A DNA stretch of 64,000 nucleotides from Purpureocillium takamizusanense. Taxonomy: Eukaryota; Ascomycota; Sordariomycetes; Hypocreales; Ophiocordycipitaceae. The notes under the pieces are model-generated. The model was not told where the DNA came from. It made no database searches and saw nothing but the letters and a program-made list of their open reading frames with translations. How positions within the stretch are numbered: the stretch's first letter is position 1; each line of letters opens with the position of its first letter. Below, one piece after another: positions 1 to 10,998 of the stretch. A program made the translations under genes and the position numbers. The stretch spans positions 1,550,001-1,614,000 of the forward strand of contig NC_063075.1 of the NCBI RefSeq assembly GCF_022605165.1, read 5' to 3'.

Positions 1-277
1 ATTGCGACTTGTCGGGCCTCGCAGTCCCACGAACGGGAACCCACGAGACCAAGAGACAGCCGGGAGACGGCGCCCGCATCCCAGTCCCGGCCGTCGCCTG
101 GGTGGCATGCTATCGTGGGAATAAAAGTAATCGCCGGCCCACCTCTCCCGCCGCGCCTGTGACCCGATTGCTCTCCCGCATCCTCTTCCCTCCCCCATTT
201 GGCTGCTTTGCCTAGCAGCCGCGCGACAACCTGGAAATCCTGCATCTCACTACTCCTCTCCGCCGCGGCCCTGGACC
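1..277. other. Upstream region of the arrestin gene
   Basis: No gene supported. The stretch just before the arrestin start is pyrimidine-rich (CTCTCCGCCGCGGCC...), as expected of a fungal 5' leader. An open frame at 9-215 starts with TTG, has no recognisable domain and is best read as chance. Confidence 0.5.
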
Positions 278-2296
278 ATGCCGTCCTTCAAGCCCTTCTC
301 CTCAGTGACGGGTCGCAACAGCTACAGTCTGTTTGACATTCGGTGCGCCCACCCCAAACTCCAACTGTGTTCGTCGTCGCTGCTGGCGTCAACGTCCCCT
401 GGCCATGCCAAGAATTCAGAAGCAGCGTCACTAACACTGCTGTTGCCGCCACAGGTTAGATCAGGATATCATCGTCTTTCGAGGCAACGACCATGAGTCG
501 TCCGGCCAATTTCTCAAGGGCGTGGTTGTCCTATGTCTCTCCTCATCGCTACGCATCGAGGATGTACGCCTCCGCCTGACGGGGACTCTGCGATTATCGT
601 ACGTTCTTGCTCTCGAGTCCCCTTGGTTCAAAACCTTCATCATCTACCTGCAGCGCAAGTGGGCTGGTCATGCATTTCATCTAACGTCAATTCCCGTTTC
701 TACAGCTGGACTGACCAAAGATCAAGTACACCTGGTGTGTCCGGTCAGAAAGTCGACAAGACGACAACGATACTCGATCATCGGTGGGCGCCATTCGTCG
801 GCACGCATGGAAAAAGCATGACGCTTCCCGCTGGCAACTATGAATATCCGTTCGAGTTCCTCCTCCCCGGCGACACGGCCGAAAGCGTCGAGGGTATCCC
901 CGAAGCCTCCATCACATATCGCCTCAAGGCCACCGTTGGCCGAGGCAAGCTGGCCTACGATTTGCATGCGTACAAGCACCTGCGTGTCATTCGGACATTG
1001 GAACCCGGCGCTCTCGAATTCCTCCACTCGATGAGCGTTGAGAACACCTGGCCAGACAAGGTCGACTACTCCATTGTTATTCCTCAGAAGGCGGTTGTCT
1101 TTGGGGGGACCATCAACATGGAGATGAGGTTCACGCCACTGCTAAAGGGGCTCGAACTGGGAGAAATTACCGCGAAGATGCTGGAGATAAGAGACACATG
1201 GATCCAAGGGGCATCGGGCTACAACCTGCGGGAACACAGGACAGAGCGCGAGGTGTCCACGTGGCGATTCGAAGTCAACCGCGAGGAGCACTGGCAGAAC
1301 ATGATCGAGGACACGGGCCAGGAGGGCTGGGTGCTCATCAAGCCGCTGAGCCTCCCCAAGAGGCTTCGGCAGTGCATCCAGGATCTGAATCACCACGGCA
1401 TCAAGGTTCGGCACAAGATCAAACTAACCGTCGCTTTGAAGAACCCGGATGGACACATCTCAGAGGTGAGCCGTTCGACGGGACAAAGTCCGGCATGGAC
1501 AGACAATGCTAACAGATCAACCCAGCTCCGTGCCACTTTGCCCGTATCGATCTTCATATCTCCCAACGTACCATTCGACGAACATGGCAACCTGATCAAC
1601 CAGGCCCCTGGAGCCCCTAGCCTCGACCAAGAGTCCGGGGCCATAGCCCCCCCTGGTTATGGCGAGCACGTCCTCGACCAGCTATACGAAGATGTCGACA
1701 CTGCGGGCTTCCAGACCCCCGGCATGCAGACTCCCGGCATCCAGTCCGGTGTAAGCAGCCCGTTCTACGCTCATTCGCGCACAGGGTCAGCAGACAACCT
1801 GGCCGCGATGACGCACAGTGCCCCGATTGCCCCGGCGGCTTTATCGTCGCGTCTTGCAGATGTGTCGTTGGATTCATCACATCGAAACAGCTCGTGGACG
1901 TCGATGCATTCGGCATCGGGAAGGGTGTCCCCGACATTCGGGCTACATGGCTCCGGCCCGCGATCCGAGCCGCACTCGGCAAATCTCACCAGGAGCAACA
2001 GCGAAGAAGACAATAGCGCTAGGAACTCGGTGGAGCACGTCGACGTGGACGCGGCCGAGCTTGCGGAACTCAATCGGGTACCGAGTTATGCAACAGCCGT
2101 TCGAACACCGGCGCGGTCTCAGACGCAGACGACCACTGGCCCAGTGCCCGATTACCTCACAGCTCTCAGTGCTCCTCGCACGCCTCCAGCGACAGATCTC
2201 AACCCTGAGCAGCTGGCACCCATATCGGAGGACGGATCTGGCGAGGCACGCGGCAACGGCACAGCGCACCCGATTGACCCGACAGTATCAAACTGA
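278..2296 (+). CDS. creD: Arrestin-related trafficking adaptor, CreD/RodA type
   Basis: Adaptor that recruits a HECT ubiquitin ligase (Rsp5/HulA class) to plasma-membrane transporters for endocytosis; in Aspergillus CreD acts with carbon catabolite control (family knowledge). Exons 278-342, 455-598, 706-1465 and 1526-2296 join in phase to give 579 residues; intron 1 has a CTAAC branch point, and intron 3 is 60 nt and in frame, so it could be mistaken for coding sequence. Residues about 10-160 fit the N-terminal arrestin lobe (FDIR..., IIVFRGN, LRLTGTLRLSW) and about 180-330 the C-terminal lobe (VVFGGTINMEMRFTP, VRHKIKLTVALKNPDGHISE). PPGYGEHVLDQLYED near residue 365 contains a PPxY motif for WW domains. 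The Ser/Thr/Pro-rich tail (about 380-579) looks disordered. The start is the first ATG and gives the usual short N-terminus. The CreD assignment is strong; the exact substrate is unknown. Confidence 0.9.
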
Positions 2297-3735
2297 TTTG
2301 GTGCGAGCCTGAACCTCGAACTGTCTTTGGGTGAAGGTGTCCGGACCAAGAGACACAATCATTTTCTCTTTTACAACGCGTTGAATACTTTGGCAAGTTA
2401 ATCATGGCGGGAGTGGGTGGCGTCAAAGGCTTTGGAAACAGACTGGCGTTCAGCTGCTTACACACACATACGCCCTCCTCGATTTGGTCTACGGTCCGAG
2501 GGTGACACCACCATTTTACATCGATGACAGGGAGCACACATCTGGGACTCTATGATTGAGTCATGACCGTGCATATTTGAAATCTATGAACAAGAGTCCG
2601 CTGGCAGGACACGAAGAAGAGCATAAGAGACGTGACATGACGTTTTGTAGAGGCCCCTCTAGACTTGTACAATAATACTTACACCGCATTGTTGGGGCAT
2701 ATACATAACAATACTTTACTTCATAATAAAACAACCTTGCTGTGATTACGAGCGATTGTTCAGTCCTGTGACACTGGGATCGTGAGTCTCAACACCCGGG
2801 CATGCGGAGGAAGTGGCCCGCCCCGATTACGACAAGAGGCCAAGACTAACATCCTTCGTAGACCGCACAGGCCTGATTCAAACGAAAGCTTGTTTTTGCT
2901 CGGCCAGTCGTGTCTCTGCCCATGCCTACTGAGTGAGGAATGGTGTGGCAAGGGGTCTCAGCGCTTGCTTGGATAAACTAGGCAGTGAGGAGAGTCTCAC
3001 TAACCCGCTACGAGCACGACGGTTAAGCAGCCACTGCGCGGCGGGGCCGAATTGCCTGCGAAGGCCCACCCTGGTTGACGTCACAAAGGGACCATTCCCA
3101 CTGGCGCTCCAACATTTTTCGGGCGGAGGGACGGCTGGGGAGGGGCAAGGGGAAGGAAGCTGGAAGGGGTTCAGGTTCGTACCTGCCCAGGGAGGAACGC
3201 TCGTCACCGGAGTCTAATTTAAAAGAGCTGCCCAAGCGCCCATGATTTATTTGCCGGACTGCGACGCAATCGTGATTCTCTTCTCTGCAGCAGCCTCTCT
3301 TTTCAAAGCACGACCTGCTTCTTGCCACGATAGGCCTCTTCTAATACCTGTGAGTGCTGCTGCCCCGCCTCTCTTGCAAGTTCAATATTCCGTGCAACCT
3401 GGGATGCTCGGCCCTCGACATGGGTCGACGCAATGCGCGCGTCGTCCTCGACTCTGGGACCCAACATGCTTGGCACGGGCCCAGCTGAGAGGGACGGCAA
3501 GGACAGGGACTGACGGGCAGATCCATCATCCATCCCGCTCTTCTGAAAAGAGGCTCTACCCTTGTGTCTCGCTGCTTCGGAAGGGTCCCGCTCGAATGAC
3601 CTCACCGCTAACAGTCCGGTCTGCGTTGCCAGAATAGCCATAATAAAACACCTGCAGCCCTTCCACCGCGACGTGGCCTCAGTTTCCCCTCACACCCCGC
3701 TCGACCGGAGATACCGACGCCCGCAGCCATTGATC
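2297..3735. other. Intergenic: arrestin 3' end and SLM promoter/leader
   Basis: No gene supported. An ATAATAAAAC sequence near 2724 could serve as a polyadenylation signal for the arrestin gene. The right part (3240-3735) is the expected promoter and 5' leader of the SLM gene. Open frames here (for example 3242-3637) start late, overlap frames on the other strand and show no domain. Confidence 0.5.
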
Positions 3736-5400
3736 ATGTCTTCCACAACCTCGCCCACGACCACGGCGCTGCCCTCGCGTGCGGCGACGGGACTCAGCTC
3801 TCAGACTGAGGATGCCGTGCCCGATTTCGATTCTACAACGGTGAGACAACCCCACAGGCTCAAGCTCACGTTCTCCGACCAGTGGCATGGTGACTGACTG
3901 CGATTGCGCGAATTTACAGACGGCTGGACTTCTGGCGGAGCGTCTGCAGGCGTGGAAACACGCGGTCGGCTATCTTGAGGAGTATGTCACTGCCATTGAG
4001 AAGATCCACGGCCGTCACGCCAAGGAATATGAGAAGGCACTCAAGGTACGTTTTCTACGCTTTCACTTGGCAGCTTTGCCATGTTTTGCTGACAAGCAGC
4101 CGGGAAGACCATCTCCAACCCCCTCCGCGAGGGCCACCACTTCGACCAGAGCCTCGGTGGTGTCGCGGGATACTTCGAGAACATGCGGTCCAACACTCAG
4201 GCCATGATCAACACTAACCTCGAGACGGAGAAGAGTATCAAGGGCTCTGTCCTACCCATCCTCGAGCGCCTGCACAAGGAGATCAAGCACAAAGCCAAGG
4301 AGCTCTCAAGCGGTGCTCAGAGCGGTGCCAAGGAGGTTGATAAGCTCCGCAACACGACGCAGAAGCAGATCGAGCTGCTCGGCCAACAAACGGCGTCGTT
4401 CGACTCGACCGGCGGCAAGATCAATGGACACGACGATCCGTATGTCATTCACCGCGGTGTTTTGCACAGGCTGAGCAACCAGGTCATCGCCGAGAACAAC
4501 CACAAGAACGACCTCATTGCGGTGCAGAACAACTTCAAGGCGTTCGAATCACATATCCTTCAAGTCCTTCAGCAGGCCATGGAGGCCTTTGTGCAGTTGG
4601 TCGGTGGCCAGGGCGAGAAGACCCGCGCGTTGTACGGCGACATGCTGGGCACCGTCCAGTGCATTCCCCTGGACTTTGAGTGGACAAACTTCACTCAGCG
4701 GAGCGCCGACAGGCTTGCCAACCCCAACGATCCGGCGCGGTCGGTTGATGCGATTCAGTTCCCTAACATGGACCACGCCGCCACGAAACCGTTGATCGAA
4801 GGGTCGCTTGAGCGCAAGTCTCGCAACAAGCTCTCCTGGGGCTACTCAACGGGCTACTACGTTGTGACACCTTCCAAGTTCTTGCATGAGTTCAAGGATT
4901 CGGACGACACTCGCGCAGACCCGAAGCCTGAGCTCTCCATCTATTTGCCAGATGCCGTCATCGGAGTCCCCAGCGGTGACAAGTTCAATGTCAAGGGCAA
5001 GGACCGGAGCAAGACGATCAGCAGCAAGCTCACGGGCAGCGCGGAGCTGGCGTTCAAGGCGCACACCGCCGCGGATGCGCAGAAGTGGTTCCAGGTCATC
5101 CAGACAGTGTGCGGTGCCACGGGTCCCGCTGAGCCGACGTCGCCCGTGCCGGAGTCGCCGGTGGCCACGTCTCCTGTGGCCAGGAGAGCCTCGGGCGAGA
5201 AGTCGGAGGCGGCAAAGGTGGAGGACCAGCTGGCGATGAACTCCCCCGTGGCCGAGACCCCAGCTCACGAGCACAAGGCACAAGAGGCGGGTGTGACGGG
5301 CGGTGAGGCGGCCCCGGCAACGACGGCGGCGGCAGCGGCGTCGCCTGTCGCCCCGAGTGCCGGCGGCGCCCCCGCCGAGAAGAAACTCGAGGCTGCGTAA
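3736..5400 (+). CDS. SLM1: SLM1/2-like F-BAR and PH domain protein (TORC2 effector)
   Basis: Slm proteins bind PI(4,5)P2 at eisosomes, are phosphorylated by TORC2 and link membrane stress and sphingolipid signalling to actin (family knowledge). Exons 3736-3840, 3920-4045 and 4108-5400 give 507 residues. Residues about 36-290 form the helical F-BAR-like region (LLAERLQAWKHAVGYLEEYV; then LKTISNPLREGHHFDQSLGG across the second junction). Residues about 300-413 form a PH domain beginning KPLIEGSLERKSRNKLSWGY and ending AADAQKWFQVIQTVCG. The tail is Pro/Ala/Glu-rich with repeated SPV triplets, likely disordered. The second intron must end at the AAG at 4105-4107; the CAG seven bases earlier would break the frame, whereas this acceptor restores the family sequence exactly. 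Slm1 and Slm2 are yeast paralogues, so the symbol is by family. Confidence 0.9.
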
Positions 5401-7784
5401 GTGAGGCGCGCGGCGATTAGCCTCTTGCCTCACTTGCTGAATGAGTGGCCGTAAAGCATTCGGGTGTCGAGCCTATGTGGCAAAGATTGGGTTGGAAGCG
5501 TTGGCGCGATGGGATGGATGAGTTGGCATTCAGGCCACAGCACATGCCCGGTTCAATTTCGAAGTTCAAGTACGACAATATCTATAAGCAGTAATCAAGT
5601 CTTGTTAGAGCGATGAGGCTGGTGACGTACTCGCCATTAAGCGGCCCGCGTCGAAGACACCGAAAAGTGAGATGGCTTGCTCACCCGGGCCGGGGGGATC
5701 ATGGCTGTTTGTTGGGTTCCCGGAAAAGCCGATTCGCAGGCGACTTGACAAGACCCCGGTTGGGGTGAATGCCCAATGTCCTCGTTTTGGAATGACTCTC
5801 TGCCATGGCGAGTACTGTGGAGGTCTCTTTTTTTTTCTTCTTCCCCCGCGCACAGAGATGTCCCTTTGCCCGCCTCGTCCGCCTTGCCTGGGGCGTGCGC
5901 GATGGAGGGGAGGGAAGCTGGCAGCCTGACACCCCAGAAAGTGTATAAACGCCAGCCCCGGCCCCCAACCAACGCGGCAACACCCAAAGCGCTCTGCGCA
6001 GCTACGACCATGTGACCAAAGCCTCCCCCCCCTTCCTTCCTTCCTCTCTCTCTCCTGCTACGGGGAGGAGGGGAGGGGAGGGGAGGAAGGGAGGTCGGTT
6101 CACGTCGCCTCTGGAGATTTCTCATCTCCGCCACGCCATTGCGGGTAGCAAGGAGTTCGGGCGAACGGGCGGGCGAACGGGCGAGCGCGCGCGTGCGTGC
6201 GTGCGAGAGAGAAGAGAAGGAACAAGCCGTCCGTCCTCTCACGCTGTACCAATGTCTCTCACCCACCAGTAAGTACGAAGTAACTTTAGTACTTCTTCGT
6301 ACGCGCTGCTATGTATGCCCATCCTTCCCACGCCACCTGTCTGTCTGTCTGTTCTTTTCTTGCCCGGTTGCCCGGCCTGCACTGCACATTGGCCCGCCGT
6401 TTAGCGCCCGCCCCGGTCGGTGGGCGAATCGAGGGCAACGAGGACCTGCAAGGCACCCAGCCAGTGAGGACCCTGTTCCCGGCCTCTCACTCTGCCTGTC
6501 TGTCTCCCTGTCTCTCTTGTCTCTCTTTCTCTCTTTCATCCTCTCCAACAAGTCGGCCCCCCCTCTCCTCTCGTCTCTCCTCTCTCTTCGGTGGTCCCCT
6601 GCCGCCCCGCTTCGCGCTCCGTCTCCTCACCCCCCCAGGCTGCCGCCCCCGAGAATAGTCGTCATCAAGCGCCAACGGGCGTCGCGTGTGGAAAGTGGTG
6701 TGTGGGCATGGGTGGCGCCGCGTTCGCTGTGGGAGGGACGGGTGGACGGGGGTTAGTTGTCGTCGTCGGTTGTTGTGGCAGGACGCCTTGCAGCTCGTCG
6801 GGGGAGGGAGGGTCGGTTGCCTTCTTGGGCTCTGCCTACGCTGGTGGTGCCCTCTCCCGAGGGGAGGGGGCTGCGCGCTGAAGAGCTGCTGCACTGCGCC
6901 AGGCTGCCTCTGGGGAGGGAACTGGAACTGGCGGGAGAGGGATGCACGAGGACGGGAACAGGGGGGGTTTGAGGGAGGCACGCACCTAGGGAAGCGGATG
7001 GGCGGTGATGGCTGATCAGACAGCCACTGCCCGCGCCCCCGGGGCTTGGGGAGAACGACAGAAGATAGGAAAGGGAAGTGGAAGTCGGGCAGGCCCAGGA
7101 TCCTGCGATGAATCTAGATCCTTTTCCTTTCCACGTCCTTCTTTTCCTTCTTTCTCTCCCTCCCTCTCTCCCTCTCTCTCTCTTCTACTATTTACCCTTC
7201 CTGCCCTCCGGATTCGCCTTCTTGCCCGCCCCCTAGTATTAAGCTGCCAGGGTGCATCGCGGGCGCGCTTTCGTTGTTAGTAGTTTGATCTACCCGCGTC
7301 GAATGGCCTCCTACCGGCCGCTCTTCCTCCTCGCTGGTGCTTCCACGGCTGGTCCCTGTCGCTTAACAGTGTTTGACGCGGCGCACGACGAGAAGAAGAA
7401 GAGGAGGAGGAGGAAGAAGAAAAAGGAAGAAGAAGAAGAAGAGAAGAAGAAGCAGAAGGAGGAGAAGAGGAAGACGCAGAAACAGCAACACCAGCAGCAG
7501 CAGCAGCAGCAGCAGCGCTGCATGAACTCTTCGTTGTCCCATCATCACACGCCCCTAGGAGGAACCCACAGCGACCACATCGCCGACCAGGCACAGCGAG
7601 GAGGAGGAGAAGAGCTCGACGCCAACACGCCGCCCGTCCCAGTTGGCCTTGCCGTTGTTTCTGTTGCCGCCGCCTCCGCCGCCTCCGCCTCCGCCTCTGC
7701 CGCCACGTCGTCCTCCTCCTCCATCACCCCCCGCCGTCACCTTGTGCATCTCCTGCTCCGCCGCCGCCGCCGCCGCCCATCACC
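5401..7784. other. Long low-complexity leader/promoter of the Clr5 gene
   Basis: 2.4 kb without a convincing gene apart from the upstream ORF listed separately. It is dominated by strand-biased simple sequence: GGGGAGG runs near 6061-6095, GCGCGTGCGTGCGTGCG near 6185-6205, CT-rich tracts at 6330-6360, 6485-6600 and 7130-7190, a GAAGAAG tract at 7388-7460 and a CAG tract at 7490-7515. The pyrimidine tracts fit a long transcribed leader reading right toward 7785. Many apparent open frames on both strands are products of this base composition. Confidence 0.55.
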
Positions 7785-7788
7785 ATGA
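7303..7788 (+). other. Upstream ORF overlapping the Clr5 gene start
   Basis: An ATG-initiated frame of 161 codons runs through the GAAGAAG and CAG tracts. It encodes a Lys/Arg/Glu-rich stretch, a run of eight Gln, then Ser/Ala/Arg-rich sequence. Its TGA stop shares bases with the ATG of the Clr5 gene (ATGA at 7785-7788). It could be a regulatory upstream ORF allowing reinitiation, or chance opening of a repeat-rich leader. No domain is recognised. Confidence 0.3.
7388..7515. repeat. GAAGAAG and CAG trinucleotide tracts
   Basis: Purine-only AAG/GAG tract at about 7388-7475 followed by (CAG)n at 7490-7515, in the leader of the Clr5 gene and inside its upstream ORF. Confidence 0.8.
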
Positions 7789-9039
7789 AGGAGTGGGAGA
7801 AGCACCGCACCGAGATGGTGCAGCTCTACCAGGTGCACAAGCTCGGGCAGGTCATGACTATCATGAAAGACAAGTACGGATTCAAAGCATGGTACGCTGA
7901 ATTTTTCTCTCTTTTTATAAGCCTGGCTGTTGTTTCCCTTGGCCCTTTTATATACTATACGCCCCCCTTCATACCCCTCCCCCCTCCCTCTCTCTCCACA
8001 GCCGCCGCCTCGCACCTCAGTTGGGGCTGGCCGGGCTGTCACGTCTCTCCATATATAATTAGCGCCTGAGCCAGTGCTCGGCACTTGCCGTGATGCAAAT
8101 ACACTTTATAAGGAGACGAAACACCCAAAGAGAGAGAGAAGAGGGGGGGTGGGAGAAGACCGCCTCGTTGCTGCAAGTTCGAGAGGACCAGTGGAGCGTT
8201 CGTTTTTGTCTGTTCTGTGGTGGCTGACGGCGAGGGGGCTGGTTGGGATTGGAACAGTCGCCGCTCTTACATGGAGCATTTTTCGAGATGGGGCATCCGG
8301 AAATACAACCGCAACAGCGGCGGCCGCGAGGTGGTCGTGCACAACGACAGCTCGCGGCTGCCTGATGACGAGGACGAGGACGATGCGACCCCCTGTGACG
8401 ACGGCGGCGGCGGCCTTTTTCTCGCGAGCAACAGCGGACGCTACGTCGTCGACCCGTCGCCATCCTCGGCGTCGTCTGGTCGTGGCGGCCCGCAGCAGCA
8501 GCAGCAGCAGCAAGGCGACCACGATGCCGACGGGCAGACGCTCTGCATTGCCTACGGAAACCACCATCACCACAACCACCACTTCACCCATAACAACCAC
8601 CAGGACCCCTACTCTCCGTATCACGCGGCCGGCGCTGCTGCTGCTGGGGCGCTCGAGCAGCAGCACCACCAGCATCATCACCAACATCATCACCAGCAGC
8701 AGCCTCACGACCATCATCTACAACCCCAACTGGGACATCATCACTCGGCCATCGGCCAGCAAGACTGGGGGGACCTGGCCAACGGCAGTTGGCCGACCTC
8801 GCACGACATGGGAGAATACGACACTGGCCTCGACGTCGCGAACCAGTAAGCCCCCCCTTCGCCCCCCCTCGACTGTGCCACCACGGTGTCCACTAGATCA
8901 GGTTCTAACACGTAATGTCAGATACCTCGCTGCTGGCGGCAACCATATCCACGATGGTCTTGGCCAGGGAGCAATGATGCATCACGGCCGGAGTGCACAC
9001 CATGCGCACCACCCCAACCACACTGACTACAGACTGTGA
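7785..9039 (+). CDS. Clr5-domain protein with His/Gln-rich tail
   Basis: Clr5 is a short N-terminal domain of fungal proteins, named after fission yeast Clr5 (heterochromatin and gene silencing); many members are orphan or putative regulators. Exons 7785-7891, 8258-8845 and 8922-9039 join in phase to give 270 residues. The domain spans residues 1 to about 52 and is split by the 366-nt first intron: WEKHRTEMVQLYQVHKLGQV and MKDKYGFKA before it, YMEHFSRWGIRKYNRN after it, with the Cys codon built across the junction. If the second intron were retained the protein would stop at 8849; the splice is favoured by its CTAAC branch point and because the added 38 residues keep the His-rich composition. 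Residues about 100-235 are runs of Gln, His, Ala and acidic residues, probably disordered. Domain call firm, function unknown. Confidence 0.75.
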
Positions 9040-10998
9040 AATTGAACACACATGGCAGGCACACGTCGTTTGCAACACAAATACAGCAGATACCACGGCA
9101 AGACAAAGCACATCACTTATAGAATTTGGAACAACAGAACAAAGCCGTGGGCAAGATGTTACGGAGTAAAAAGCATTGTTTTATGTACTAGTTATGTTTG
9201 TCATGAATGAAGTGGATTCATCGCGTGCAGTATTCGCATTCAAATCACACAGGCGCAGTCGATTCGAACACACCGACACCATGTATGTCGCAGGTCATGC
9301 CACTTGGCTGACCAAAGTCATTACAATAAACCTACGTGGCCGAACAAGAGTTCGCCTTGGGGCATGGCATGTTCCTAGTAGCTATTCCATGTTAGTCCAC
9401 ATTCGAATGACCAGAGTATGCAGCATCAAGTGCAGAAAACGAAGTGATTGTCAGGGGAAAGTGCCTTGTCACAGGCGATATCATCAATGCATATGGCTAA
9501 GTTGACCGTCGTGATATGTGTACATCATGTAAAGTGTGAAGGTGGACTGGATGCACGTAGAACTTACCATTGGAGAGGTATGACGACAGCGGGGGATCAA
9601 TCATCGAATTCCACACTTTGACGGCGTTAGCATCATGCCCATTGTAACTTTCGTAGCATCAACGCGAATGGCCATATTTCAGAAAAGATGCGGATGATTT
9701 GTCTTCGTCGCGTGAGCTCGGACATATGCTTGTCATTTTCATTCGCGTTCATCATCAAGGCCGCGGTTCAGGAGGATGATGCTAGGTGACTAACCAATGG
9801 GTATATGATTAACCTGTTCCAAGCTCGTCAGCAACAACTCGACTATGGGTCATGTGCCAAGCGAAAAGAATGTGTGCCAAATCAGGTAATGCATGAATGG
9901 TAAAGAAAGATAGTGTCTGCATCGAAAACTCGAATAAGACTCGTCATCTGTATCATCATAAGAGGCATAAAGCATTATACAGCACGGACTAACCTGAAAA
10001 ATGGATTGTGCTGTTCCATGCGGTAGGACGTTCCTCCCGAAGCCGTGACAACCTGACGAGACACTGTGATTGACGAATTAGTCGATCGGACCCATCGGCA
10101 ATTCCGAAAAATGTGGTTCGACGAGGGTGGATCAGTGGGCGAGGTTTTCTAGGCCTGCCACAAAATGGCTTCTCTACTCATATGGTATATCGGAGCCCAG
10201 TGCCGCTTCATCATGCAAGGTGTTTCGTCGAGAATGGGACGTCATGCTGGCATACCTTGTCTGTAGGTCTTGAAGTTGTTAGCCAACGAACCACTCGAGA
10301 GGTGCTGGACAAAAAGTGAGGTAGTCAAGGGCAATCAGAAATAGCCATTTAATATCGTCAAAGAAAAAAAACTCAGCCGGTAATTTCCAGCGTATATTGT
10401 TACGAAATTGATCATCAGGAGCCGATGGGGGGCACGAAAGGCACGCAAGCAAAATAGAACGTACCTATAGCAAGTAGGGGCAAGCGAGATCCTCAGGCAC
10501 ATCGCACCATGGAAGCCATTGTCCACTTGGACATAATTGATCTAGGGCAGAAAAGTCAGCACAAGCTTCCGCTGGCTTGAGTGCAAATGGCAGAGCGTGC
10601 TGGACGTTGATATTTCAGACTGACGTGTAATAAATTGAGTCGTCATTCCATAGGTCAGAGACTCTAGTTTGCGGTTATGGGTGTCATCAGGAAGGGAGGG
10701 AGAAGGATGAGGGGCGCGACGAGATAATGGAAAACTTACCTTGAGCTTTGGATGCTGGAGGATGTAAGGTAAGAGAAGTTTGCGAAAGGCTGGCGGAAAC
10801 AAAATATGCTGCTGGTGTGGGGCCTGTGTGGTGGAGCGACCAAGGGTTCACGTAAGCAGATCACGGGGTCTCGTGTCGTCAGCGTGCCAGGACAGCGTGA
10901 AGGGCGCGCGGTAGCGGCGCGGCAGCCCGCCGTGGAAGACGCACGCTCACAATCTTCTTCACCGCCGTTGCTTTTAAAATTCGTCCTCTGATCTCATA
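9040..10998. other. Less GC-rich intergenic stretch between Clr5 and Fpg genes
   Basis: About 2 kb with visibly lower GC than its surroundings and no long ATG-initiated ORF on either strand. It holds several good splice-like sites on the minus strand, described as a separate candidate transcript. I see no transposase remnant and no terminal repeats. The right end is the promoter of the Fpg gene. Confidence 0.5.
9994..10800 (-). ncRNA. Candidate spliced transcript divergent from Fpg gene
   Basis: Read on the minus strand, a pyrimidine-rich leader-like block ends at 10740 with CTCAAG followed by a consensus GTAAGT donor. A CTGAC branch point and CCCTAG acceptor precede a block at 10541-10465 that ends in a GTACGT donor. 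A GTCCAG acceptor opens 10304-10256, which ends in GTATGC, and a CACAG acceptor opens 10063-9994. The first ATG in the joined sequence gives only a 12-codon frame. Individual exons have protein-like frames, but the phases agree for the last two only. It may be a non-coding RNA, a spliced leader of something larger or a decayed gene. Confidence 0.3.

Noticed and set aside
628..638. GGTTCAAAACC, resembling a tRNA B box
   Set aside because: Lies inside the second arrestin intron; no A box or cloverleaf could be built around it.
4846..5433. 195-codon minus-strand open frame
   Set aside because: Antisense shadow of the SLM coding sequence, Arg-rich as expected from the complement of a high-GC coding frame.
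9040..10998. Considered as a decayed transposon
   Set aside because: Base composition is less GC-rich, but no terminal repeats, no transposase-like frame and no obvious C-to-T decay pattern were seen.
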